DNA from: Methanobacteriota archaeon
GTDB taxonomy: Archaea; Thermoplasmatota; Thermoplasmata; RBG-16-68-12
Assembly: GCA_005878515.1 (NCBI GenBank)
Contig: VBLZ01000183.1
Coordinates: 1-7,157 of the forward strand
Length of the DNA: 7,157 nucleotides
Reading direction: 5' to 3'
Below, one piece after another: positions 1 to 4,955 of the stretch. The stretch's first letter is position 1; every line of letters begins with the position of its first letter. Under the pieces are notes generated by a model that saw only the letters and a list, made by a program, of their open reading frames with translations, was not told the DNA's origin and did no database searches. Position numbers and translations under genes: made by a program.

Positions 1-12
1 TCGACTCCTGAT

Positions 13-31
13 CGCGCGCGTGCGCGCGCGT
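13..31. repeat. Alternating CG/TG tract, possible Z-DNA-forming
   Basis: Nineteen bases of strictly alternating pyrimidine and purine, almost all CG steps with one TG step. It sits in non-coding DNA about 60 bases upstream of the TATA box of the first gene. Such tracts can adopt left-handed DNA under negative supercoiling. Whether it has any role here is unknown, and in a genome this rich in GC it may be chance. Confidence 0.4.
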
Positions 32-42
32 CCGGCGGTGCC

Positions 43-89
43 CTGATAATCAAACGCCAAAACGAGTTTTTTGTCTGATAATCAAGCGC
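43..89. promoter_or_regulatory. Pair of palindromic boxes, probable regulator binding region
   Basis: Two 15-base copies, CTGATAATCAAACGC at 43-57 and CTGATAATCAAGCGC at 75-89, match at 14 of 15 positions and start 32 bases apart, about three helical turns. Each contains TGATAATCA (44-52 and 76-84), a perfect dyad of 4-base arms around one central base. Midway between them lies a further palindrome, AAAAC-GA-GTTTT at 59-70. The second copy ends just before the TATA box at 95-103, so a dimer bound there would touch the TFB/TBP entry side. The arrangement suits an operator or activator site for the winged-helix gene downstream, possibly autoregulation. The run of six T at 67-72 could instead be the terminator of a gene left of the window. 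Confidence 0.5.
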
Positions 90-94
90 GATAG

Positions 95-103
95 CTTAAA
101 TAT
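95..103 (+). promoter_or_regulatory. TATA box of the winged-helix gene
   Basis: CTTAAATAT is an AT-rich archaeal TATA-like element in GC-rich surroundings. Transcription would be expected to start about 25-28 bases downstream, near 124-128, which leaves a leader of roughly 20 bases before the GTG at 148. This differs from the other promoters in the window, whose predicted start sites fall at or next to the start codon. Confidence 0.5.
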
Positions 104-147
104 CTCAGGGAATCATCGACGCCGCAGAACTGTGCGGGGTCGGTACC

Positions 148-549
148 GTGGAGGGAAACACCAGCCCGGAAAATGACGGATTCCAAGGGACCTCGAAGCT
201 GCTTTCGCCCCTCGAGGCGTCCCAGCTTCTGACCGACGAATACAGCGCCAAGATCCTTCTCGCCACCTACAAGCGGAAAATCAGTGCCCAAGAGATCAGC
301 CAGCGGTACGGCATCCCGATCGCCGCATGCTACCGCAAGATCCGGATCCTCGAGGAGGTCGGGCTCATCCAATGCGTCGAGCGCATCCTCACCCAGAAGG
401 GGAAGAGGAAGAACCTCTACACATCCTGCCTCCGGAACGCATACATCTTCTTCGAGAACGGCAAGCTCCGCGCCCGGTTCCAGCTCGCCACGGGCCAGGT
501 CAAGGACTTCGGCGGAGACTGGAACGGCCTCGATCTGATGAAGCAGTGA
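148..549 (+). CDS. Winged helix-turn-helix (ArsR-like) transcriptional regulator
   Basis: A 133-residue soluble protein, probably a DNA-binding transcription factor of the kind abundant in Thermoplasmata and other euryarchaea. Residues about 21-43 form a leading helix. KISAQEISQRYGI (44-56) looks like the positioning helix, and residues 57-74, ending in ILEEVGLI, look like the recognition helix of a winged HTH. Residues 76-92 carry a basic turn (KGKRKN), as expected for the wing. The tail (residues 95-115) is beta-rich and may serve in dimerisation. No metal-binding Cys cluster of classical ArsR sensors is visible; Cys61, Cys76 and Cys94 are scattered. The GTG start is chosen because no ATG, GTG or TTG lies in frame between the upstream stop at 97 and this codon. 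The paired boxes upstream suggest autoregulation, which is inference. Its targets and ligand are unknown. Confidence 0.8.
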   Translation: MEGNTSPENDGFQGTSKLLSPLEASQLLTDEYSAKILLATYKRKISAQEISQRYGIPIAACYRKIRILEEVGLIQCVERILTQKGKRKNLYTSCLRNAYIFFENGKLRARFQLATGQVKDFGGDWNGLDLMKQ

Positions 550-554
550 GACCA

Positions 555-598
555 CCCTTCCGATCCTTCCCATCCCACCTTTTTCTGTTCCTCGCTTC
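555..598 (+). terminator. Pyrimidine-rich region with T-run, probable termination site
   Basis: Immediately after the winged-helix stop codon the plus strand becomes strongly pyrimidine-rich, with five consecutive T at 580-584 and further TTC steps. No hairpin is needed, since archaeal termination typically occurs at U-rich stretches with the aCPSF1 factor. The rest of the gap to 706 shows no convincing structure apart from a weak TATA-like element near 671. Confidence 0.45.
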
Positions 599-670
599 AG
601 GGCGGATGCCGGACCTGGGGCGTGAAATCGTTATCACCTATCGCACCGGAGAATCACGCCGTCGAGTTTC

Positions 671-676
671 ATAATC
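671..676 (+). promoter_or_regulatory. Weak TATA-like element ahead of the small ORF
   Basis: ATAATC within TTTCATAATCTC is the only AT-rich hexamer at a suitable distance. Its centre lies about 33 bases before the GTG at 707, close to the 28-32 bases seen for stronger promoters in this window. It is a poor match to the archaeal consensus. Confidence 0.3.
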
Positions 677-706
677 TCGGGGCGTCCTCCATCATCTTGC
701 GGGACC

Positions 707-853
707 GTGAAAATCCAGTTCCACAAGATCCTGTCGGAAGGCCGGAGTGTCCGGTACGACCCGGACCCGGACCCGGACGACGGCGTCTTGCACCTCAGCG
801 TCATCGTGACCGAGGACGAAGTGCGACGCAATCGGGCGAAACGGACTTCGTGA
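707..853 (+). CDS. Small acidic hypothetical protein (48 aa)
   Basis: I do not recognise this protein. It starts MKIQFHKILSEG, has an acidic Asp-Pro repeat (DPDPDPDD, residues 18-25), a short hydrophobic strand-like segment (VLHLSVIV, 27-34) and a basic end (RRNRAKR). About 39 of 47 codons after the start end in G or C, roughly 83 percent; first positions are about 67 percent. That is the pattern expected of a real gene on this strand in a GC-rich genome, and it argues against the competing frames over the same bases. GTG is the only possible start in a frame open from 626. A weak TATA-like element at 671-676 would give a short or absent leader. It sits alone between two plus-strand genes with their own promoters. 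No function can be assigned. Confidence 0.55.
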   Translation: MKIQFHKILSEGRSVRYDPDPDPDDGVLHLSVIVTEDEVRRNRAKRTS

Positions 854-867
854 TCGCCTCCGAAAAC

Positions 868-883
868 GCGCGGGAACCCGTGT
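868..883 (+). terminator. Possible stem-loop terminator after the small ORF
   Basis: GCGCGGG at 868-874 can pair with CCCGTGT at 877-883, with two G-U pairs; the innermost pair probably opens to give a four-base loop. It begins 15 bases after the stop of the small ORF and is followed by CATTCTTCT, a short pyrimidine tract. The lack of a real T-run makes this weak. A separate small dyad, GTGTAACAC, follows at 894-902. Confidence 0.25.
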
Positions 884-948
884 CATTCTTCTGGTGTAAC
901 ACGCGCGCGCCCGCGTTTGGTCGGCGACGGATCGCCTTCGGTTAGCGA

Positions 949-955
949 TTTAATA
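949..955 (+). promoter_or_regulatory. TATA box of the antiporter gene
   Basis: TTTAATA within GCGATTTAATAGGC is a good archaeal TATA element. Its centre is 28 bases before the ATG at 980, so the transcript should begin at or very near that codon. This is the main reason for preferring 980 over the in-frame TTG at 917. Confidence 0.6.
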
Positions 956-979
956 GGCTCGGCGCGTTGCAGTCCCGCG

Positions 980-2233
980 ATGGCCGGCACCGAGGCCCTG
1001 TACCAGCAGCTCACGATTCTGCTGGTCCTCGCGACGATGAGCCACTTCACGATCAAGCGGTTCCGGCAGCCGACGATCGTGGGCGAGATCGTGCTGGGGA
1101 TTCTCCTCGGGCCGAGCGTGATCGGCTACTACTTCGACGTGACTCTGTTCGACCCGGCGCTCGTGGCGAGCTTCGCCAGTCTGGGAGCCATCTTCCTCTT
1201 GTTCGTGATCGGTTTGGAGACCGACTTTCGTACGATCTACACGCGCAAGAACATCCTGGTCGCCAGCGGCGGAGTGGCCCTGCCGCTCGTGTTCGGGTTC
1301 CTGGCCGCGTTCCTCCTGGTCCCCCCGAGCGACGTCGGCGTGAATGGGACGCAGTTCACGATGGCCCTTTTCGTTGGCGCGACGCTGACCGCCACGAGTA
1401 CGGCCATCGCGGCAGCGGTGCTCCTGGATCTCGGCCTGATGCGGCAGCCGGTTGCGCAAACGATCATGGGGGCGGCTGTGGTCGACGACATCCTGAGTCT
1501 CATCATCCTCTCCCTGGTCGTCGGGACGAGCCGGGGACAGCTCGACCCCGCCTCGCTGGGCATCCTCGTTGGCACCGCCCTGGCGTTCCTCGGTGTCGGG
1601 ATGGCCGTTGGTTTGTATTTCTTCCGGAAGGTGGTCGTTCGCATTCAGGTAGAGGGCATGAAGCTGGGACTCAAGCATGGCGGTTTCATCATCGCGATGG
1701 CCATCACCTTCCTGTACGCGTTCATCGCGGAGGTGGTCGGGCTTTCCGCGATCGTTGGCGCGTTCCTCGCCGGCAGCCTGTTCGGGGGCACCCCTCTCCG
1801 AGAGGACTTCACGGAGGGCGCGGGCTACCTCGGGGCTGTCTTCACACCCATCTTCTTCATCTCCCTCGGTCTGCAGGTGGACCTCCCGGCGGCGGGCGGA
1901 AGCTCCGGGCTGATCATCTTCGGCGTCGTCCTCACATTCATCGCGATTGTCACGAAGGTCATCGGCTGCGGGATTCCTGCCTGGCTTTCGAAGATGAGCC
2001 GCCATGAGTCTGCGGCCGTTGGGTGGGGCATGACCCCGCGGGGTGAGGTCGGGCTCATTGTCGCACTGTCGGCTCTAAACGCCGAGGTGATTCGCGACCC
2101 GCTTTTCTCCGTGATCGTAGTGGTGATGGTCCTCGTGTCCGTCCTCCCAGCACCCCTGTTCAAGCGCGCCCTCGCGAACGTGGACAAGGATCGCCGATCG
2201 GTGGAGCCTGCCGGGACGCCCGATCCTCCCTAG
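980..2233 (+). CDS. CPA2-family cation/proton antiporter (NapA/KefB type)
   Basis: A 417-residue integral membrane protein with about 12-13 hydrophobic segments, expected in the cytoplasmic membrane, exchanging Na+ or K+ for protons. Family motifs in order are GEIVLGILLGPSVIG (35-49), FLLFVIGLETD (72-82), the unwound-helix region TATSTAIAA (137-145), VVDDILSLI (167-175) with the paired aspartates D169-D170 expected to carry the transported ion, PIFFISLGLQVDL (290-302) and PRGEVGLI (353-360). These place it in the cation:proton antiporter 2 group. It ends soon after the last helix with a polar tail of about 24 residues. The C-terminal TrkA-N/RCK nucleotide-binding domain of KefB/KefC is absent, so ligand gating of that kind is unlikely. 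ATG 980 is preferred to the in-frame TTG at 917 because the TATA box at 949 lies between them. Whether Na+ or K+ is carried cannot be decided from sequence. Confidence 0.9.
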   Translation: MAGTEALYQQLTILLVLATMSHFTIKRFRQPTIVGEIVLGILLGPSVIGYYFDVTLFDPALVASFASLGAIFLLFVIGLETDFRTIYTRKNILVASGGVALPLVFGFLAAFLLVPPSDVGVNGTQFTMALFVGATLTATSTAIAAAVLLDLGLMRQPVAQTIMGAAVVDDILSLIILSLVVGTSRGQLDPASLGILVGTALAFLGVGMAVGLYFFRKVVVRIQVEGMKLGLKHGGFIIAMAITFLYAFIAEVVGLSAIVGAFLAGSLFGGTPLREDFTEGAGYLGAVFTPIFFISLGLQVDLPAAGGSSGLIIFGVVLTFIAIVTKVIGCGIPAWLSKMSRHESAAVGWGMTPRGEVGLIVALSALNAEVIRDPLFSVIVVVMVLVSVLPAPLFKRALANVDKDRRSVEPAGTPDPP

Positions 2234-2793
2234 GCTCGCTCGACGAGCTTGCCCCGGACCACATCGACCTTGAGCAGCGTCTTGATCCGGATCCCGAGTT
2301 CCTTCTCGAAGCGTGCCTTCTCGCGGGTCTTCTCGAACACGATGAGGATGTCCACGATCTCGGCGCCGATCGTACACAGCGCTTTGACGATTGCGACTAG
2401 GGTGCCGCCGGTCGAGATTACGTCGTCGACGAAGACGATGCGGTCGCCCCGCTGGATGTTGTTGATGAACATGTCCGTCTTCGAATAGCCGGTCGTCTGC
2501 TTGAGCGACACCTCTCCGGGCAGACCGTACTGACGCTTGCGGACGAAGACGTACGGTTTCCGGACGCGCATCGCCAATCCGGCGGCGAGCGGGAAGCCCA
2601 TCGATTCCGCCGTGACGATCTTGTCGCAGCGGTTCCAGTCGCCGATCCGGGTGAGTTCGGAGAGCACTTCATCGAGGACCTCGGGACGGCCCAGCGGGAT
2701 CCCGTCGGTGATCGGATGCACGAAATATTCGTACTCCCCGAACCGGACGATGGGCGATTCCGCGAGGCTCGCGCGCAGCCGGTCGAGGGCCAT
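2230..2793 (-). CDS. hpt: Archaeal HGPRT-like purine phosphoribosyltransferase
   Basis: A 187-residue soluble enzyme of the archaeal HPRT subfamily, predicted to convert hypoxanthine or guanine plus PRPP to IMP or GMP. Visible signatures are EYEYFVHPITDGIPLG (20-35), typical of the subfamily N-terminus; KIVTAESMGFPLA (58-70); the flexible-loop region RKRQYGLPGEVSLK (85-98); and the PRPP-binding motif IVFVDDVISTGGTL (119-132) with the acidic pair D123-D124. Length fits the family. These proteins resemble adenine phosphoribosyltransferases and are sometimes named so; base preference is inferred from context. It is the last gene of a three-gene operon, starting one base after the stop of the deaminase gene, so it is probably translated by coupling. 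In the pathway it would recover the hypoxanthine released by the upstream phosphorylase. Its TAG stop shares a CTAG with the stop of the convergent antiporter gene. Confidence 0.9.
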   Translation of the reverse strand: MALDRLRASLAESPIVRFGEYEYFVHPITDGIPLGRPEVLDEVLSELTRIGDWNRCDKIVTAESMGFPLAAGLAMRVRKPYVFVRKRQYGLPGEVSLKQTTGYSKTDMFINNIQRGDRIVFVDDVISTGGTLVAIVKALCTIGAEIVDILIVFEKTREKARFEKELGIRIKTLLKVDVVRGKLVERA

Positions 2794-2794
2794 C

Positions 2795-4051
2795 TCAGAC
2801 CCTCGAGACGAGATCCCGTGCGACCCCGGCGGCCTTCTCGAGGATTTCCGCTTCTCCGCGGACCCGGCGACCTCGCATCAACACGACGCCGTCGCAGATC
2901 ATCGTGTCCACGACGTTTCCGTGGGCGGAGTAGACCCAATTGCTGATGTCGTTGTGGCGCGGGGTGAGCTCCGGCCGGCGCGGATCGACGAGGATGAGGT
3001 CCGCGAGCCGGTCGACGCCGATCAACCCGGCATCGATCCCAAGGGCTCGCGCGCCTCCGAACGTCGCGAGCTGGAACGCCTCGAGCGACGGAAGGACCGT
3101 CGGGTCCCGATGGGCGAACTTTTGGAGGAGCGCTGCGACCTTCATCGTCTCGAACATGTCGAGGTTGTTGTTGCTCGCCGCGCCGTCGGTCCCGAGGCCC
3201 ATGACCACGGCGGCCTCTTTCATCGCGGCGTACGGCATCGCCTGGCCGGTCGAGAGCTTCATGTTCGAGATCGGGCAGTGGGCCACCCGCGTCCCGGTGC
3301 GGGCCAGCAGCTCGATCTCGGATGGGTCGAGCCAACATCCGTGGGCCGCAATGACGTCCTTCGCGAGGAACCCGAGGCCATCAAGGTACTTCGCGGGCCG
3401 GGCACCGGTTTCCGTGAGGCAGTCGTCCACCTCCCGCTTGGTCTCGGAAAGGTGGATGTGGATCAACGAGCCCGTCTTGTCCGCGAGTTCGCGGATTCGG
3501 AGGAGCGAGTCCTTCGAGACCGTGTAGATGGCGTGGGGACCGAGCACGGGCGTGATCCGGTCCGTCTTCATCGCCTCGATCCGACGGTTCACTTCCTCCG
3601 CCGCACGGAACTGCTTGGCGGCTCGCTCCGAATCGTTGAGGTCCACAATGCCTTCGGCGAGGAACCCGCGGAGGCCCATCTCCTTCACGGCCTTCGCCGC
3701 CGCGTCCATGTGGAAGTACATGTCGTTGAAGGTCGTCGTGCCGGTCTTGATCATCTCGAGGCACGCGAGCTTCGTGCCCCAGTAGACGTCGTCGGCGGTG
3801 AGTTTCGCCTCGGCCGGCCAGATCTTCGTCTCCAGCCACATCGATAGATCGAGGTCATCGCCCCAACCGCGGAACAGGGTCATCGCCGCGTGCGTGTGGA
3901 GGTTCACGAACCCGGGGAGCGCGATCTTCCCCTTCCCGTCGATCACCGTGTCCGCTTCGCGCTTCCGGCCGATTTCGACAATCCGGTTTCCCTCGATGTA
4001 CACCTGGGTGACGTCGCCTTCGACCTGCACATCCCGGATGAGGATGCTCAT
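2795..4051 (-). CDS. dadD: 5'-deoxyadenosine / MTA / SAH deaminase (amidohydrolase)
   Basis: A 418-residue cytosolic metal-dependent hydrolase of the amidohydrolase superfamily, MtaD/DadD group. It is predicted to deaminate 5'-deoxyadenosine, 5'-methylthioadenosine or S-adenosylhomocysteine to the inosine analogue. Residues 1-48 form the N-terminal beta part of the composite domain, leading to LPGFVNLHTHAAM (45-57) with metal ligands H52 and H54. LGPHAIYT (170-177) helps form the substrate pocket. HIHLSE (198-203) supplies H200 and the catalytic E203, AAHGCW (235-240) supplies H237, and GLGTDGAASNNNLDMF (285-300) supplies D289. All ligands expected for a mononuclear zinc or iron deaminase are present. 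The start overlaps the stop of the phosphorylase gene by 4 bases (ATGA), indicating translational coupling. The methanogen homologue described as DadD shows broad activity with preference for 5'-deoxyadenosine; the preference here is inferred. Cytosine- or guanine-deaminase function is less likely given the neighbours. Confidence 0.9.
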   Translation of the reverse strand: MSILIRDVQVEGDVTQVYIEGNRIVEIGRKREADTVIDGKGKIALPGFVNLHTHAAMTLFRGWGDDLDLSMWLETKIWPAEAKLTADDVYWGTKLACLEMIKTGTTTFNDMYFHMDAAAKAVKEMGLRGFLAEGIVDLNDSERAAKQFRAAEEVNRRIEAMKTDRITPVLGPHAIYTVSKDSLLRIRELADKTGSLIHIHLSETKREVDDCLTETGARPAKYLDGLGFLAKDVIAAHGCWLDPSEIELLARTGTRVAHCPISNMKLSTGQAMPYAAMKEAAVVMGLGTDGAASNNNLDMFETMKVAALLQKFAHRDPTVLPSLEAFQLATFGGARALGIDAGLIGVDRLADLILVDPRRPELTPRHNDISNWVYSAHGNVVDTMICDGVVLMRGRRVRGEAEILEKAAGVARDLVSRV

Positions 4052-4773
4052 CGGATTCGCTCCAGCGCCTTCGCGACGACCGTCCGCGTGAGGTCCGCGT
4101 TCTGGCGCTGCGTCTCACGAATCTTTTCGAACGTCAGCGGCTCATCCACGATTCCGTTGCAGAAGTTGTCGACCGTGCACAGGGAGGCGTACGGGATTCC
4201 GAGCTCGGATGCAAGCGTGGCCTCCGAGGCCATCGTCATGCCGACGATGTGCCCGATTTTCATGAAGTGCGCGACCTCGGCTCGCGTCTCGAGCCGCGGG
4301 CCGGTCGTCTGGACGTAGGTCCCGCCGTTGTGGACCGTCGCCTTCGCGTCCTTCGCGGCTGCGACGAACGCCGCGCGAACGGCTTCGTCGAGCACCGGCG
4401 TGGCGTGGACGACGCGATCGTCGTAATACGTCGGGATGTCCCAATATCCGATGAAATCGTCCGGGACGACGAACGTCCCCGGATGGATGGTCTTCTTGAG
4501 AGAGCCCGTCGACGACGTCGCGAGGATGTGCGTCGCCCCAAGTTCTTTCATCGCCCAGAGGTTCGCGCGGTGGTTCAGCTTGTGCGGCGGAATTCGATGG
4601 TCCTTCCCGTGGCGCGGGAGGAAGACGACCGTCACCTCGCCGCGTTTTCCCATCCGTGGGGGATCGCTGGGCGCGCCGTGCGGCGTGACGAGGAACTTCG
4701 CCTGTTCGTCCTCGAGTTCGAACGCATCCCCGAGCGCGGAACCTCCGATGATTCCAATGACGGCCGACGCCAT
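4048..4773 (-). CDS. MTA phosphorylase family; probable methylthioinosine phosphorylase
   Basis: A 241-residue cytosolic purine nucleoside phosphorylase, PNP/MTAP class. Phosphate contacts are IGIIGGSALG (6-15), PRHG (53-56) and SSTGSL (87-92). GPRLETRAEV (158-167) and MTMASE (179-184) form the nucleoside pocket, as in MTA phosphorylases. At the base-binding site, VDNFCN (201-206) aligns without gaps to the TDYDCW segment of human MTAP, so the adenine-recognising D220 is replaced by N203 and D222 by C205 (alignment done from memory). Asp-to-Asn change at this site is the hallmark of 6-oxopurine phosphorylases such as methylthioinosine phosphorylase. With a deaminase and an HGPRT following, the likely reaction is MTI or 5'-deoxyinosine plus phosphate to hypoxanthine plus sugar 1-phosphate. 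A start at 4794 would add seven residues, but the TATA box at 4800-4806 lies too close to it. Confidence 0.85.
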   Translation of the reverse strand: MASAVIGIIGGSALGDAFELEDEQAKFLVTPHGAPSDPPRMGKRGEVTVVFLPRHGKDHRIPPHKLNHRANLWAMKELGATHILATSSTGSLKKTIHPGTFVVPDDFIGYWDIPTYYDDRVVHATPVLDEAVRAAFVAAAKDAKATVHNGGTYVQTTGPRLETRAEVAHFMKIGHIVGMTMASEATLASELGIPYASLCTVDNFCNGIVDEPLTFEKIRETQRQNADLTRTVVAKALERIR

Positions 4774-4799
4774 GGCAAGCGGACGAGAAGCCATCGCGC

Positions 4800-4806
4800 G
4801 ATAAAG
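4800..4806 (-). promoter_or_regulatory. TATA box of the purine-salvage operon
   Basis: Read on the minus strand this is CTTTATC within AAGCTTTATCGCG. Its centre is 30 bases before the ATG at 4773 and only 9 bases before the alternative ATG at 4794. A start site 25-30 bases downstream therefore gives a leaderless transcript beginning at the second ATG. It should drive all three genes of the operon. Confidence 0.5.
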
Positions 4807-4848
4807 CTTCCGTCACCGACTCATCGGTTGGGGCCGATTCGGCGGGAC

Positions 4849-4864
4849 GCGATTGGGCAATCGC
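4849..4864. repeat. Perfect inverted repeat in the divergent promoter region
   Basis: GCGATT-GGGC-AATCGC is a perfect 6-base dyad with a 4-base centre. It lies between the divergent TATA boxes at 4800-4806 (minus) and 4921-4928 (plus), about 43 bases from the first and 57 from the second. Its GATTGG (4851-4856) also pairs with CCAATC at 4875-4880, so the region has more than one symmetric element. It could bind a dimeric regulator controlling both directions; no known operator is recognised. Confidence 0.35.
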
Positions 4865-4920
4865 GACCGCGCGACCAATCGGCCGCGATAAGTCTCAGGT
4901 GCGATAGTCGATAGGATACG

Positions 4921-4928
4921 TATAAAAA
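4921..4928 (+). promoter_or_regulatory. TATA box of the DUF835 gene
   Basis: TATAAAAA is the strongest TATA match in the window. Its centre lies about 31 bases before the ATG at 4956 and only 15 before the out-of-frame ATG at 4940, which supports 4956 as the true start with a leader of a few bases at most. Confidence 0.65.
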
Positions 4929-4955
4929 CCGACCTCCGGATGGCAAGGCGGTTCC

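Noticed and set aside
82..573. 163-codon open frame on the minus strand across the winged-helix gene
   Set aside because: It is antisense to a clear winged-helix protein and its product is a low-complexity Leu/Asp/Glu/Val sequence typical of antisense frames in GC-rich DNA.
634..886. Minus-strand small frames (634-831 and 692-886) over the 48-residue ORF
   Set aside because: The 692-886 frame has third-position GC of about 67 percent where it overlaps, against 83 percent for the plus frame, and its repetitive Val-Arg run is the antisense of the Asp-Pro repeat. The 634-831 frame gives a low-complexity Ser/Arg product of the same antisense kind.
894..902. GTGTAACAC dyad about 50 bases upstream of the antiporter TATA box
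   Set aside because: A single 9-base dyad with no second copy and no link to a known regulator is expected by chance too often to call an operator.
622..945. 107-codon plus-strand frame in the gap before the antiporter
   Set aside because: Its third codon positions fall on the AT-richer second positions of the 707-853 frame, and the product is Arg/Pro-rich without domain-like order.
950..2005. Long minus-strand frame (351 codons) and a plus-strand frame (967-2007) over the antiporter
   Set aside because: Both give Arg/Gly/Asp/Glu-rich sequence with no family resemblance; the antiporter frame has all CPA2 motifs in order.
2537..3847. 436-codon plus-strand frame antisense to the deaminase
   Set aside because: The opposite strand encodes a full-length amidohydrolase with all metal ligands; this frame is its charged antisense shadow.
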